Assembly (NCBI GenBank): GCA_018698075.1
Contig: JABINT010000157.1
Location: 1-57,241 of the forward strand
DNA from: Acidiferrobacteraceae bacterium
GTDB taxonomy: Bacteria; Pseudomonadota; Gammaproteobacteria; Arenicellales; UBA868
Direction: 5' to 3'
DNA length: 57,241 nt
Part shown: positions 47,691-56,700 of the stretch, one piece after another
Numbering within the stretch: position 1 is the stretch's first letter
Layout: the number at the start of each line of letters is the position of its first letter
Notes under the pieces: model-generated
Seen by the model: the letters and a program-made list of their open reading frames with translations, nothing else
Databases searched by the model: none
What the model was told of the DNA's origin: nothing
Position numbers and translations under genes: made by a program

Positions 47691-48488
47691 ATGTGCTTTA
47701 TCGCGGTTGCTGTCGCGGTCCATCCGTCTTTCCCGTTCGTGGTCGCAGCCAATCGAGACGAAGCATTCGATCGGCCTGCAGCTAAACTTGGCTTTTGGGA
47801 GGCCCATCCGCAACTGGCCGCCGGACGTGATCTGTTTGCCGGTGGCACCTGGCTGGGCCTTACTCGTGAAGGCCGCTTTGCTGCTCTTACAAACTGTCGA
47901 ACCGAAAACGTCTCACCCAAGCCGGGAGACCAATCGCGCGGGGTATTGGTACGCGACTATCTGCTGAATCACTTGGAGACCCGTACCGCAATTGATGCCG
48001 GGTCGATCGAAACTCTGTGCGGGTATGGTGGTTTCAACCTGGTTGCCGGCACCACCTCCGAGTTGAATTTGCTATGCAACGCGACCGGTTTTTCCAGCAT
48101 GTGCTCCCAGGGTTTGATGGCACTGAGCAACACCCCGCCACAGAGCCAATGGCCAAAGACCCAGCAGGGGAAAATCGAATTCTCTAGAATCCTTGAGCAA
48201 AGCGCTGATCATGGAACTCTGGTCGCCCGACTGTTTGATTTTCTGCGTGATCCAAGGCCGCTCACCAATGGGTTAGAAGGGTCAATAGTAGATCCCAAAG
48301 AAAGCCACCAGCGGGTGTTATTTGTTGAGGGCGTAGCGTATGGCACTCGTGCCAGCACTGTGATTCTGATTGATCGGCGTGGACGGGTCACTTTCCAGGA
48401 GCGATCTTTTGACAGCGAGGCCAATTGTTTCGACGAGAGCGCACTCGAGTTTTCCCTCGAGCCTATGCCCGCCACAATACGCCCGTAG
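47691..48488 (+). CDS. NRDE / TANGO2-family protein
   Basis: 265 residues. The N-terminus MCFIAVAV and the block VVAANRDEAFDRPA contain the conserved Cys2 and the NRDE motif of the TANGO2 family. GTWLGLTREGRFAALTNCR, RGVLVRDYLL and GFNLVAG follow in family order. Eukaryotic TANGO2/HRG-9 has been linked to heme movement. The bacterial role is not established, and the Cys2 start resembles N-terminal-nucleophile folds. It appears cotranscribed with yhbY and convergent with hflD across a 54-base gap. Sure as a family assignment, unknown in function. Confidence 0.92.
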   Translation: MCFIAVAVAVHPSFPFVVAANRDEAFDRPAAKLGFWEAHPQLAAGRDLFAGGTWLGLTREGRFAALTNCRTENVSPKPGDQSRGVLVRDYLLNHLETRTAIDAGSIETLCGYGGFNLVAGTTSELNLLCNATGFSSMCSQGLMALSNTPPQSQWPKTQQGKIEFSRILEQSADHGTLVARLFDFLRDPRPLTNGLEGSIVDPKESHQRVLFVEGVAYGTRASTVILIDRRGRVTFQERSFDSEANCFDESALEFSLEPMPATIRP

Positions 48489-48542
48489 GCCCGGTGAACT
48501 AGGCTACTGCCGGAGATGGGCTCCCGAATCCACCCTAGGCAC

Positions 48543-49163
48543 TCATTCGCCGGGCTGAGCCTGCTGTAAACTGGCTGCGGCCTTGACCAAGGCTTTGCGG
48601 TGAATAAAAAGCTGGATTCTTCGACCGCCAAGTTCGTGGAACAGATAGGCAGCCCGCACTCCAGCCAGGAGCACTGCGCGAACCTGTACCGGTATCTGCT
48701 CAGTTTCGAGGTAACGCTGATCGCCGCGAACCATGATCTTTGGAGAAATATGACTCAGGGTCGAGACATATATCTCCGATAGCGCTGCAATACCTTGCTC
48801 ACTGGCCGAGTCGGTAAATTCAGGGTCTTCGCGCAAGGTCGACAAAGCGCTGTGTATCTGCCCTGCCATGTTGGAATCCTTCCTAAGCTTCCTTTGTAGT
48901 TGTATTAAGGCGATCGTATAGCCAAGGCGTTCTATCGCCGCAGGGTCCGGGTGGCTGCGGGTGAGCTCGGACAATCCGAGATAAACCCCCCCGATACCGC
49001 CTAATGCTTCTTGCGGGTTCTCGCGGTCCAACGCCAGAACACTTCGCACCGCGCAACCAAACGGATCTTCTTGAGCATGACCCCTTCGGGCAAGTTGTTG
49101 AACCAAAGCTGAACACTGCGCAACCCCTGCAAGCGCAAGGACACGCTGCTCAAATCGATTCAC
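48543..49163 (-). CDS. hflD: HflD family protein (DUF489)
   Basis: 206 residues, mostly helical. It matches HflD: LALAGVAQCSALVQQLARRGH at the N-terminus, RLGYTIALIQLQRKL in the middle, LSEIYVSTLSHISPKIMVRG, then VRAVLLAGVRAAYLFHELGGRRIQL. E. coli HflD interacts with phage lambda CII and lies next to mnmA and purB. Here those are absent and it overlaps a DUF192 gene by four bases instead. Cellular function is unclear beyond the lambda work. Confidence 0.92.
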   Translation of the reverse strand: MNRFEQRVLALAGVAQCSALVQQLARRGHAQEDPFGCAVRSVLALDRENPQEALGGIGGVYLGLSELTRSHPDPAAIERLGYTIALIQLQRKLRKDSNMAGQIHSALSTLREDPEFTDSASEQGIAALSEIYVSTLSHISPKIMVRGDQRYLETEQIPVQVRAVLLAGVRAAYLFHELGGRRIQLFIHRKALVKAAASLQQAQPGE

Positions 49164-49654
49164 TGGGGGATAACTCCTTTAATCCGCAAACGCGCCCCTA
49201 TTAGCTCCTGGACACTAGCGCCGAGCCGTCCGGCCGCAATCTCCAAAGCATAGTAAAAACTCGTCCCTGGTGAATAAACTGTCTTTACATTTTCCTTGGA
49301 GTAGACAGCCATGGTCTGCGCATCCAGAACAATTCCGGCCTTGTCGGCAAAGAGAATGTCCAACGGCCCGAGTACGTTGCCCATATGAAAAACTCCGCCA
49401 AAGGGGTCGTCAAACACAAATAGGATTGCCATGGTCTTTATCTGCCTGGGACACACTTGCTGAAACCCCGCCGCCCGGGCTGTGGCATCTTTAGCCAGAC
49501 GCGCGTTGATCGTCTGCTTTGGCGCCCCATCTCGCTGGATTACCACGCTGACCTGTGGCAAAGCCGCTAATACGGGGGGCAACGGGCTGCATGCGACAGC
49601 TGGAGTCGCAACAATCAGTACACACAGGGCTAGATATGCCCATAACCGGGGCAT
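49160..49654 (-). CDS. Secreted DUF192 family protein
   Basis: 164 residues. A hydrophobic N-terminus (LALCVLIVATPAVA) is followed by Cys22, so it is either exported or possibly a lipoprotein with an atypical lipobox. The DUF192 core has NARLAKDATARAAGFQQV, MAILFVFDD, FHMGNVLGPLDILFAD and ALEIAAGRLG. No function is established for the family. It lies between the GnnA-like gene (TGATG overlap) and hflD (four-base overlap), so the three form one transcription unit. Confidence 0.9.
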   Translation of the reverse strand: MPRLWAYLALCVLIVATPAVACSPLPPVLAALPQVSVVIQRDGAPKQTINARLAKDATARAAGFQQVCPRQIKTMAILFVFDDPFGGVFHMGNVLGPLDILFADKAGIVLDAQTMAVYSKENVKTVYSPGTSFYYALEIAAGRLGASVQELIGARLRIKGVIPQ

Positions 49655-50616
49655 CAGTCCAGGGTATGCAACGACTCGTCGATCCGCTGACGTACCTCAT
49701 GGGCGACCCGCAAAGCCCGGAGGCCTTCTTCACCGCCTACGACAGGTGCGCGACCCGAACGAACACACTCAACGAAATCTTCCAATTCGGCATCCAGTGG
49801 TGGTCGGGGTGTGACTTGAATCGAATCCGTCACAATTGGCGCAAAAGCCCCGGGAGTCGGTTTGGGGCCGGGACGAGCGATATCGATCTGTTGATTCTCG
49901 AAATTAAGTCCTAGATAACATGCCTCGGCAAAAATACGAATACGCCGAAACTTTTTGGCTGAAATCCGACTCGCAGTTACGTTTGCAATCGCCCCGTCCT
50001 CGAATTCGAGGCGCGCGTTGGCAATATCGACGTGCTCAGTAACCACCTTAGCTCCAACCGCGGATATGTATCGCAGTTCAGATGGAACCAGTGATAACAC
50101 AATATCGATATCGTGAATCATCAAATCCGTAACCACATCCACATCGGTCGCGCGCTCGACAAACTCCCCCAGACGATGCACCTCGATAAAACGCGGTCGA
50201 TCGAGTTCCTGATAGAGGCGCACAACACCGGCGTTGAACCGCTCCAGGTGCCCGATCTGCAACAAAGTACCGGTAGCAGCCGCCAACTCTACGACCCGCT
50301 GTGCGTCGACTAAGGTGTGCGCTATCGGCTTTTCAACTAACACTGGGATTCTCGCATTCAGAAACGGCTCAGCAACCTCACGATGGGCCGAAGTTGGCAC
50401 CACAATACTGACGGCATCGACCCGATCCAACATGAAACGAGCGTCATCGAAGTATTCGCAATCGCATTCTTTCGCAACCTGCTCGCCGGCCTTGCGATTA
50501 ATATCTGCAATCCCAACCAAATCTACATCTTTCATGCGGCCATAGATTCGCGCATGAATTGAACCGAGGTATCCTGCTCCTATCACTCCGACTTTAAGTC
50601 GCTTATCAACTGTCAC
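49654..50616 (-). CDS. Gfo/Idh/MocA oxidoreductase, GnnA/WlbA-like (UDP-N-acetylglucosamine 3-dehydrogenase type)
   Basis: 320 residues from GTG at 50616, with GGGAG eight bases upstream; TTG at 50619 is also possible. The frame is open to 50748 but that part is unlike the family. The NAD fold reads VGVIGAGYLGSIHARIY. VEKPIAHT carries the catalytic Lys, and GHLERFN and HDIDIVLSLV are typical of UDP-sugar 3-dehydrogenases such as GnnA. GnnA oxidises C3 of UDP-GlcNAc, after which GnnB installs an amino group, giving a 2,3-diamino lipid A backbone. No gnnB or lpxA is visible in the window. The substrate is therefore likely but not proven. Confidence 0.85.
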   Translation of the reverse strand: MTVDKRLKVGVIGAGYLGSIHARIYGRMKDVDLVGIADINRKAGEQVAKECDCEYFDDARFMLDRVDAVSIVVPTSAHREVAEPFLNARIPVLVEKPIAHTLVDAQRVVELAAATGTLLQIGHLERFNAGVVRLYQELDRPRFIEVHRLGEFVERATDVDVVTDLMIHDIDIVLSLVPSELRYISAVGAKVVTEHVDIANARLEFEDGAIANVTASRISAKKFRRIRIFAEACYLGLNFENQQIDIARPGPKPTPGAFAPIVTDSIQVTPRPPLDAELEDFVECVRSGRAPVVGGEEGLRALRVAHEVRQRIDESLHTLD

Positions 50617-50813
50617 CAAGTTGACTCCCGAACGGGCTCGCCAACAACGCTTGGATGGCGGGTAAACAAAATCACGCCGACAAAAGATTGATGAACTAAC
50701 AACATCATTAAACCCTGTTTTCTGATACTGCTCTAAGTTATGACACAATCAACAACACGAGTGGGCATTATCGCCGAAACGCGTACCCAGCAAAACTGTT
50801 ACCGGATACCGCA

Positions 50814-51851
50814 ATGGACGAAAATATCGATCTTCGCAGTGATACCGTCACACGCCCTACCCAAGGCATGCGCCAGGCGATGTCTAGTGCGTCAGTTGGC
50901 GACGACGTCTATGGAGAGGATCCCTCAGTCAATCGCCTCGAATCGCAAATGGCCGATATGCTCAGCCACGAGGCCGGATTGTTTGTCACCAGCGGAACTC
51001 AGGGAAATCTTCTGGCGATCCTGACCCACTGCCAGCGCGGCGAAGAATATATCGCCGGCTCCCGCTCTCACGCCTACCTTGACGAAGCCGGGGGCGGCGC
51101 CGTCCTTGCCAGCGTTCAACCGCAGCCGATTGACAATGAAGTGGATGGCACTCTTGATCTCGGCAAAGTCTCGGCAGCGATTAAACCCGACGATTTTCAT
51201 CTGGCCATCACCCGTCTTTTTTGCCTGGAAAATACCTTTTCTGGCATCCCCTTGCCGTTGGATTACCTGAGCGGTGCTCGGGCTCTCGCCGATCGCCACC
51301 AGCTACGATCGCACCTTGACGGTGCCCGAGTCTTTAATGCAGCGATCGGATGCAAAGTAGATGTATCCACGATTACCCAACATTTTGACTCGGTCTCGAC
51401 CTGTCTTTCAAAGGGCCTTGGGGCTCCGGTAGGTAGTGTCCTGACTGGCGGGCGCGAATTTATCGCGCGAGCCAGGCGCTGGCGCAAAATGCTCGGTGGT
51501 GGAGCCCGCCAGGCCGGTGTTCTGGCAGCTGCCGGCCTTTATGCCCTTGATCATCATATCGAACGCCTCGCACAGGATCACGATAATGCGGCGAGCCTTG
51601 CCCAGTTGTTGTCCACAGTGGATGAAGCCAAAGTCCACGCAACAGATCTGCGCACCAATATGGTCTTCGTGTCTTTTCCCCCTGACAGCCTTAAAGGCCT
51701 ATCTGACCACTTAAGAGAGCACGGGATTCTGGTCACTGCGCGAAGTAACCCAGTTCGCCTTGTCACCCATCTCGACTTTACCGAAGAACATATCGGTAAG
51801 ACCGTACAAGCAATAAAAGACTATTTTCGCGTGACTGCACGATCAGCCTAG
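50814..51851 (+). CDS. ltaE: Low-specificity L-threonine aldolase
   Basis: 345 residues, PLP fold type I. It begins IDLRSDTVTRPT, followed by GDDVYGEDPSVNRLE, VTSGTQGNLLAI and HLDGARVFNAA. The PLP lysine is in CLSKGLGAPVGSVL, and KMLGGGARQAGVLAAAGLYAL completes the family pattern. It cleaves L-threonine and allo-threonine to glycine and acetaldehyde. It is divergent from the GnnA-like gene across about 197 bases and convergent with the oxidoreductase gene. Confidence 0.95.
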   Translation: MDENIDLRSDTVTRPTQGMRQAMSSASVGDDVYGEDPSVNRLESQMADMLSHEAGLFVTSGTQGNLLAILTHCQRGEEYIAGSRSHAYLDEAGGGAVLASVQPQPIDNEVDGTLDLGKVSAAIKPDDFHLAITRLFCLENTFSGIPLPLDYLSGARALADRHQLRSHLDGARVFNAAIGCKVDVSTITQHFDSVSTCLSKGLGAPVGSVLTGGREFIARARRWRKMLGGGARQAGVLAAAGLYALDHHIERLAQDHDNAASLAQLLSTVDEAKVHATDLRTNMVFVSFPPDSLKGLSDHLREHGILVTARSNPVRLVTHLDFTEEHIGKTVQAIKDYFRVTARSA

Positions 51852-51870
51852 CGGCGGTCTTCAGGCCGCT
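51850..51870. terminator. Weak hairpin at the ltaE / oxidoreductase convergence
   Basis: AGCGGC (51850-51855) and GCCGCT (51865-51870) form a 6-bp GC-rich stem with a 9-base loop, followed on plus by TTTACTG. It overlaps both stop codons, which are nine bases apart. A short stem, so only a weak terminator candidate. Confidence 0.3.
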
Positions 51871-54800
51871 TTACTGTCGCTTTTGGGATCGTCCAGAAAA
51901 TCACGCCATAACGGTTCCAGATCGACAACTGCCTTCTTAAAGGCCTCTTGGCGAACCGGGCCGAAGCCGCGTACCTGAATTGGCCATTGGGCTATATGCT
52001 CGGCGATCTGGGGCCTACCCCTATCGAACCCAGCGCACAGCCTTTCAAGGGTCCTTTCGTACTCCTTTCGGATCTCGCGGGCCAGCTGTCTCTCCCGTGT
52101 ATAGCGAAATGGGTCGAGCCAAGTATCGCGGGCCCATCTCAGGCGGCTCAAAATCTGGAACACGATAAAAATCCACGAGCCAAACGCTCTTTTCACCGGT
52201 CGGCCGGTAGCAGAATCATTTCGTGACAGTATCGGCGGTGCGAGATGAACCTTTAACGAGAAATCTCCGGTAAATTCCCTTGCGAGCGATTGTCGAAATC
52301 TGGGGTGTGTATAAAGGCGGGCAACCTCGTACTCGTCTTTCGAGTACAAAACCTGAAACCCGCTTTCGGCGACCACGGCTGCCAGATCGGGTAGTTGCCC
52401 CTCGCCACATACTTGTCTTACCATGCCCACCCAGCCCGATAGCGTTGACGCCGCCTTTTTGCCATGGGACTCACTGAGCAGTTCGGTCAGTCTCGCGATC
52501 TTATCGTCCGATGACTCCGCCCTTTGCTGTTCACGGATCGGGTGCCGGCCATCGAGCAATGTGCGGATGGCTTCACTATTATTCAGCGCAGCGCGACCCA
52601 ACCGAAACGCTTTCTTATTCATCTCAACGGCTTGTCCGTTTAGCTCAATCGCTCGCTCAATTGCGCTGCTCGAGATCGGCAGTGCGCCCTGCTGGAACGA
52701 AAAACCCAACATAATCATATTGGCGGCAATCGTGTCGCCGAAAGCCGCTTTGGCGAGGCGCGTCGCGGCTAAGGTTTTAAAGGCACCTCTAACCGTGACC
52801 TCTTGGATCGTGGCCAACAGTTCATCCAGCGGAAACGCCTGGTCTCGGTTATGAATGAACTCGCCAGACATCATCTGGTTGGTATTAATTGCACAGATCG
52901 TATCTTCGTTGAGCTTTTGCCTCGTCTCAGGGGAAGCAGAGGTAACAAGATCGCAGCCCAGCAGCAAGTCAGCGCCTCCATCGGCGACATGTGTAGCGCT
53001 GATGTCGCAAGGGCTCGACGCAAGGATGATGTGGCTGGTCACGGCCCCACCCTTTTGCGCAAGACCGGCCATATCGAGCACCGAACAGCCCATCTGGGAA
53101 ATGTGCGCCGCCATCCCAAGAATTGCACCAATGGTGACTACTCCAGTACCGCCAACACCAGTCAGCACGATGCTGAACTGACCGTTGATCAACGCTGGAG
53201 GTGGCTCAAGCATCAGCGAATCAGCCAATGAAATCAGGCCGGGGTCACCAACCCCAAGGCGTTTTTCACCGCCGATGATGGAAACAAAGCTGGGGCAAAA
53301 CCCTTTTTGGCAGGAGTAGTCCATATTGCATGAGGACTGGTCTATTGCTCGTTTTCGCCCAAGCGAGGTTTCCGTCGGCACAATCGCCACGCAGTTGGAT
53401 TGCGTCCCGCAATCTCCACAGCCATCACAGACTGCCTCGTTGATAAACAGGCGCTGATCAGGAGTCTCCATCTGCCCCCGACGACGACGGCGGCGCTTTT
53501 CAGCGGCACAGGTCTGATCGAAAATGATGGCTGAAGTGCCGGGAATTTTCCGAAACTCACGCTGCACTCGCATCAGCTCATCACGGTGGTGAACCGTGAC
53601 ACCAGGTGCCCAATCAACATCTGTCGGATACTTACTTGGCTCGTCGGTAACAATCGCAACCCGGGCCACCCCTTCTGCATACACCTGCCGGGACATCCGT
53701 GCCACATCCATCGGTCCGTCTACCGATTGTCCTCCTGTCATAGCGACCGCGTCGTTATACAGAATCTTGTAAGTGATATTGACTCCAGCACTAACGCACG
53801 CGCGAATAGCCAGCAATCCCGAATGAAAATAGGTGCCATCACCAATGTTCTGAAAGACATGCTCGGTGGTGGTAAACGGGCTTTCCCCTATCCAACTCGC
53901 TCCCTCACCGCCCATCTGGGTGAAAGTAGCTGTGTTGCGGTCCATCCATTGGGCCATGTAATGACAACCGATTCCGGCCAATGCCCGAGACCCATCCGGA
54001 ACTACCGTTGAGCTATTGTGTGGGCAGCCAGCACAAAAGTACGGGGTGCGTACCATAGGCGCAGGCTTTGCCTTGTGCCCCTCAACTCGTGCCCGCAAAG
54101 CGTTGAGGGCGCCGCTCAAAGACTCATCGCTCGTGAATTTGGTTAACCGCTCACCGATAGCAATTGCAATGTGAGCAGCGCCGAGCCTTCCAGATACCGG
54201 AAACAGGACAGCGCCTTGTTCATCGCGTTTACCCACCACCTCGGGTGCTTCGGGGATTCGATAAAGAATATTGCGGACCTGATCCTCGATCAGGCCTCGC
54301 TTTTCCTCTACTACTATCAACTTGCGCACGCCCCGGGAGAAATCTTTAATACCCTGTGCCGCCAATGGCCAGGACATCCCTACTTTGTAAAGCTTAAGCC
54401 CGAGATTCTTGGCTTGATCGGATTCGATACCCAACTCAAGAAGTGCTCGCCGCACATCAAGGTAGGATTTACCCGTAGAAATAATGCCAAGCGGTGCGCG
54501 GTTATCGCCCAGGACTTGCTGATCCAGCGGATTACGTTGGGTGAAAGCCGTAACAGCCGGAAGTTTGTATTCGTGTAGCCTAATCTCCTGAGCCTGCGGG
54601 GTGTCAGGCCAGCGCAGGTTAATACCCCCCGTGGGCAATACGAAATCTGGCGGAATTTCGGTGCGCACGCGACCAGGCGCTACCTCAACCGACGCCGATG
54701 CTTCGACCGTATCATGCACACTTTTGAGGCCCACCCAACATCCAGAAAAACGAGATAGCGCCCACCCGTAAAGGCCAAAATCAAGAATATCCTGAACACC

Positions 54801-55322
54801 CGCTGGATTCAGAACCGGGATAAAGGTGTTAACGAGGGAGTATTCACTTTGATGAGCGGTTGTCGAGGATTCGCAAGCGTGGTCATCGCCCATCAGCACC
54901 AACACGCCACCGCACGGGCTACTTCCGGCAAGATTGCCATGGCGCAACGGATCGCCAGATCGATCCACCCCAGGCCCTTTGGCATACCACATGGCGTACA
55001 CGCCATCATAGAGCGCATCTCCATTTAGGCCTGCCTGCTGGGTACCCCACACCGCAGTCGCCGCAAGATCTTCATTGACTCCAGGTTGAAAACGCACATC
55101 GTAGGCTTTCAGATGGTCGGCGGCGATGGTCAGTTGTTGATCCAGCGCGCCGAGTGGCGAGCCCCGATATCCTGTGACATATCCAGCCGTATTAAGGCCA
55201 GCCCTGCGGTCCGATTGGCTTTGCAACATGGGCAGGCGTACCAGTGCCTGGATGCCGGTGACAAAAACCTGGCCAGATTCGAGAAGGTACTTATCGTCTA
55301 GCGCCACCTGCCTGAAATCCAC
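51861..55322 (-). CDS. Fused indolepyruvate / 2-ketoacid ferredoxin oxidoreductase
   Basis: 1153 residues, the length of the proteobacterial single-chain form. It oxidatively decarboxylates aryl pyruvates from aromatic amino acid breakdown to acyl-CoA, reducing ferredoxin. An N-terminal pyrimidine-binding region (GYRGSPLGALDQQL at 51-64) is followed by the TPP domain (FCAGCPHNSS at 429, IGCHYM at 451, GDGTYFHSG near 494, MTGGQSVDGP near 528). Iron-sulfur cysteines are at 632, 635, 638 and 644 and about 665-676. The catalytic gamma-type domain begins at LTGVGGTGVVTIG (720). A conserved C-terminal domain of unknown detail ends the protein. It is divergent from the GlxA-type regulator. Confidence 0.93.
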   Translation of the reverse strand: MDFRQVALDDKYLLESGQVFVTGIQALVRLPMLQSQSDRRAGLNTAGYVTGYRGSPLGALDQQLTIAADHLKAYDVRFQPGVNEDLAATAVWGTQQAGLNGDALYDGVYAMWYAKGPGVDRSGDPLRHGNLAGSSPCGGVLVLMGDDHACESSTTAHQSEYSLVNTFIPVLNPAGVQDILDFGLYGWALSRFSGCWVGLKSVHDTVEASASVEVAPGRVRTEIPPDFVLPTGGINLRWPDTPQAQEIRLHEYKLPAVTAFTQRNPLDQQVLGDNRAPLGIISTGKSYLDVRRALLELGIESDQAKNLGLKLYKVGMSWPLAAQGIKDFSRGVRKLIVVEEKRGLIEDQVRNILYRIPEAPEVVGKRDEQGAVLFPVSGRLGAAHIAIAIGERLTKFTSDESLSGALNALRARVEGHKAKPAPMVRTPYFCAGCPHNSSTVVPDGSRALAGIGCHYMAQWMDRNTATFTQMGGEGASWIGESPFTTTEHVFQNIGDGTYFHSGLLAIRACVSAGVNITYKILYNDAVAMTGGQSVDGPMDVARMSRQVYAEGVARVAIVTDEPSKYPTDVDWAPGVTVHHRDELMRVQREFRKIPGTSAIIFDQTCAAEKRRRRRRGQMETPDQRLFINEAVCDGCGDCGTQSNCVAIVPTETSLGRKRAIDQSSCNMDYSCQKGFCPSFVSIIGGEKRLGVGDPGLISLADSLMLEPPPALINGQFSIVLTGVGGTGVVTIGAILGMAAHISQMGCSVLDMAGLAQKGGAVTSHIILASSPCDISATHVADGGADLLLGCDLVTSASPETRQKLNEDTICAINTNQMMSGEFIHNRDQAFPLDELLATIQEVTVRGAFKTLAATRLAKAAFGDTIAANMIMLGFSFQQGALPISSSAIERAIELNGQAVEMNKKAFRLGRAALNNSEAIRTLLDGRHPIREQQRAESSDDKIARLTELLSESHGKKAASTLSGWVGMVRQVCGEGQLPDLAAVVAESGFQVLYSKDEYEVARLYTHPRFRQSLAREFTGDFSLKVHLAPPILSRNDSATGRPVKRAFGSWIFIVFQILSRLRWARDTWLDPFRYTRERQLAREIRKEYERTLERLCAGFDRGRPQIAEHIAQWPIQVRGFGPVRQEAFKKAVVDLEPLWRDFLDDPKSDSKAA

Positions 55323-55614
55323 GTTGCCCCCATTTTTTTGGCGAAGACCTCTAACGGCCTTTATATAAAGATATCCTACCAGAGATGGCAGGCAACATTA
55401 AGCAATACCCTGGTATGGTTTGGTCACAAATTCCACAATGCCCTCACTGCGAAGGATTAGCAGCATCCGCTGATATCACACCAATTTCTTAATCTAGGCG
55501 GAGCCTAGCAGTCTGCAACCGAACTAATGGACGACAGTTATTTTTTGGGGATTACCCAGAAATCTATTTTCGCACCCATCAACAGTGATATATTCCTGCG
55601 CGACAAGGGGGGTT
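55323..55614. promoter_or_regulatory. Divergent control region between the ferredoxin oxidoreductase and the GlxA-type regulator
   Basis: 292 bases with no gene. It holds a perfect 12-bp palindrome CTTTATATAAAG (55359-55370), an inverted repeat CTAGGC-GGA-GCCTAG (55494-55508), and A/T-rich tracts near 55548-55556. Possible minus-strand boxes for the oxidoreductase (TTGCCT, 16 bases, TATCTT) are weak. The repeats are candidates for binding of the adjacent AraC-type regulator; this is inference. Confidence 0.5.
55586..55594 (+). promoter_or_regulatory. Extended -10 promoter of the GlxA-type regulator
   Basis: TGATATATT combines a TGn extension with a -10 one base off consensus (TATATT). No good -35 is present. 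Transcription would start near 55601, about 14 bases before the ATG at 55615, which supports that start over the GTG at 55585. Confidence 0.5.
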
Positions 55615-56673
55615 ATGGAACAAATCATCCGCAACACTGGGCTACCAACGGTTGAACGTTACGGTTTCCTGTTGCTCACAGATTTCACTATGATGGCTTT
55701 TGCCGCCGCGGTCGAACCACTGCGTACGGCCAACCGCAATGCCGAGTCTGAGTTGTACCAATTTCCCCTGTTCACGCTTGACGGCACCCCGGGACGTGCC
55801 AGCAATGGCCTGACCTTGAATCCCGTCCAATCCCTCAGTGGTAAGGAGCCACTCGATGTCCTTTTTGTTTGCGCCGGAGTCGACCTTCATTCGGTAAACC
55901 CCGAACACCTGCGTGAACGACTGAAGCCTTTTATTAGACGAGGTGTCGCAATCGGTGGAATCTGCACCGCCACTTACCACCTTGCGCGCGCTGGCCTGCT
56001 TGACGGCTATCGGTGCACGGTGCACTGGGAGAATATCCCCGATATGCACGACGAGTTTCCGCATCTCGTGGTTTCCTCTGGTCTTTTTGAATTAGACCGC
56101 GATCGTTACACCTGTTCAGGTGGAACGGCGCCGATGGATATGATGTTGACTCTGATAAGCCAGAAACACGGCCGTGAACTTTCCGGCAGGATTTCGGAAG
56201 GGATGCTGTGCGAGCGGATTCGCGACGGCTCGGATCGTCAACGCATGCCTTTGCGCCTGCGACTGGGTTCGAGCCAACCTAAACTGGTTGAGGCCGTTGA
56301 GTTGATGGAAGCCAACATCGAAGAGCCAATGACTCTTGATGAACTTGCGACCCATGTTGGAATATCTCGACGCCAACTGGAACGACTTTTTCAAAAACAC
56401 CTCCAATGCGTGCCTACACGTTATTATCTTGAGATTCGACTTCGCCGCGCCCGCGAACTCCTCCTTCGCACGCCTCGATCCATTGTGGATATCGCGTTTG
56501 CCTGCGGTTTTGTCTCGGCACCTCATTTCAGTAAATGCTATCGCGACTTTTTTGGGATCCCTCCTCGTGAAGAGCGGTTGCCGCGCGCTGACGGACTCGC
56601 TCCAGAGTCAAATCGTCCGAAGCTGCCCGTCGGTGCTACTAAAAAAGCAACGACCGCCTCACTACGGCCCTGA
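55615..56673 (+). CDS. GlxA-family AraC-type transcriptional regulator
   Basis: 352 residues from ATG at 55615, preceded by AAGGGGGG. The N-terminal DJ-1/PfpI-like domain (about 15-190) has LFVCAGVDLHS, GGICTATYHLARAGLLDGYRCTVHWEN and TCSGGTAPMDMML. The C-terminal AraC domain (about 225-320) has two helix-turn-helices, MTLDELATHVGISRRQLERLFQKH and SIVDIAFACGFVSAPHFSKCYRDFFGIPP. It resembles GbdR/CdhR-like activators of quaternary amine and amino acid catabolism. The ligand is unknown. Divergent orientation suggests that it may control the oxidoreductase at 51861-55322. Confidence 0.92.
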   Translation: MEQIIRNTGLPTVERYGFLLLTDFTMMAFAAAVEPLRTANRNAESELYQFPLFTLDGTPGRASNGLTLNPVQSLSGKEPLDVLFVCAGVDLHSVNPEHLRERLKPFIRRGVAIGGICTATYHLARAGLLDGYRCTVHWENIPDMHDEFPHLVVSSGLFELDRDRYTCSGGTAPMDMMLTLISQKHGRELSGRISEGMLCERIRDGSDRQRMPLRLRLGSSQPKLVEAVELMEANIEEPMTLDELATHVGISRRQLERLFQKHLQCVPTRYYLEIRLRRARELLLRTPRSIVDIAFACGFVSAPHFSKCYRDFFGIPPREERLPRADGLAPESNRPKLPVGATKKATTASLRP

Positions 56674-56677
56674 CCCA

Positions 56678-56696
56678 AGGTTATCGAAGGTAACCT
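56678..56696. other. Small hairpin between the regulator and tadA
   Basis: AGGTTA and TAACCT form a 6-bp stem with a 7-base loop between two convergent genes. No U-tract; at best a weak terminator. Confidence 0.25.
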
Positions 56697-56700
56697 CTCG

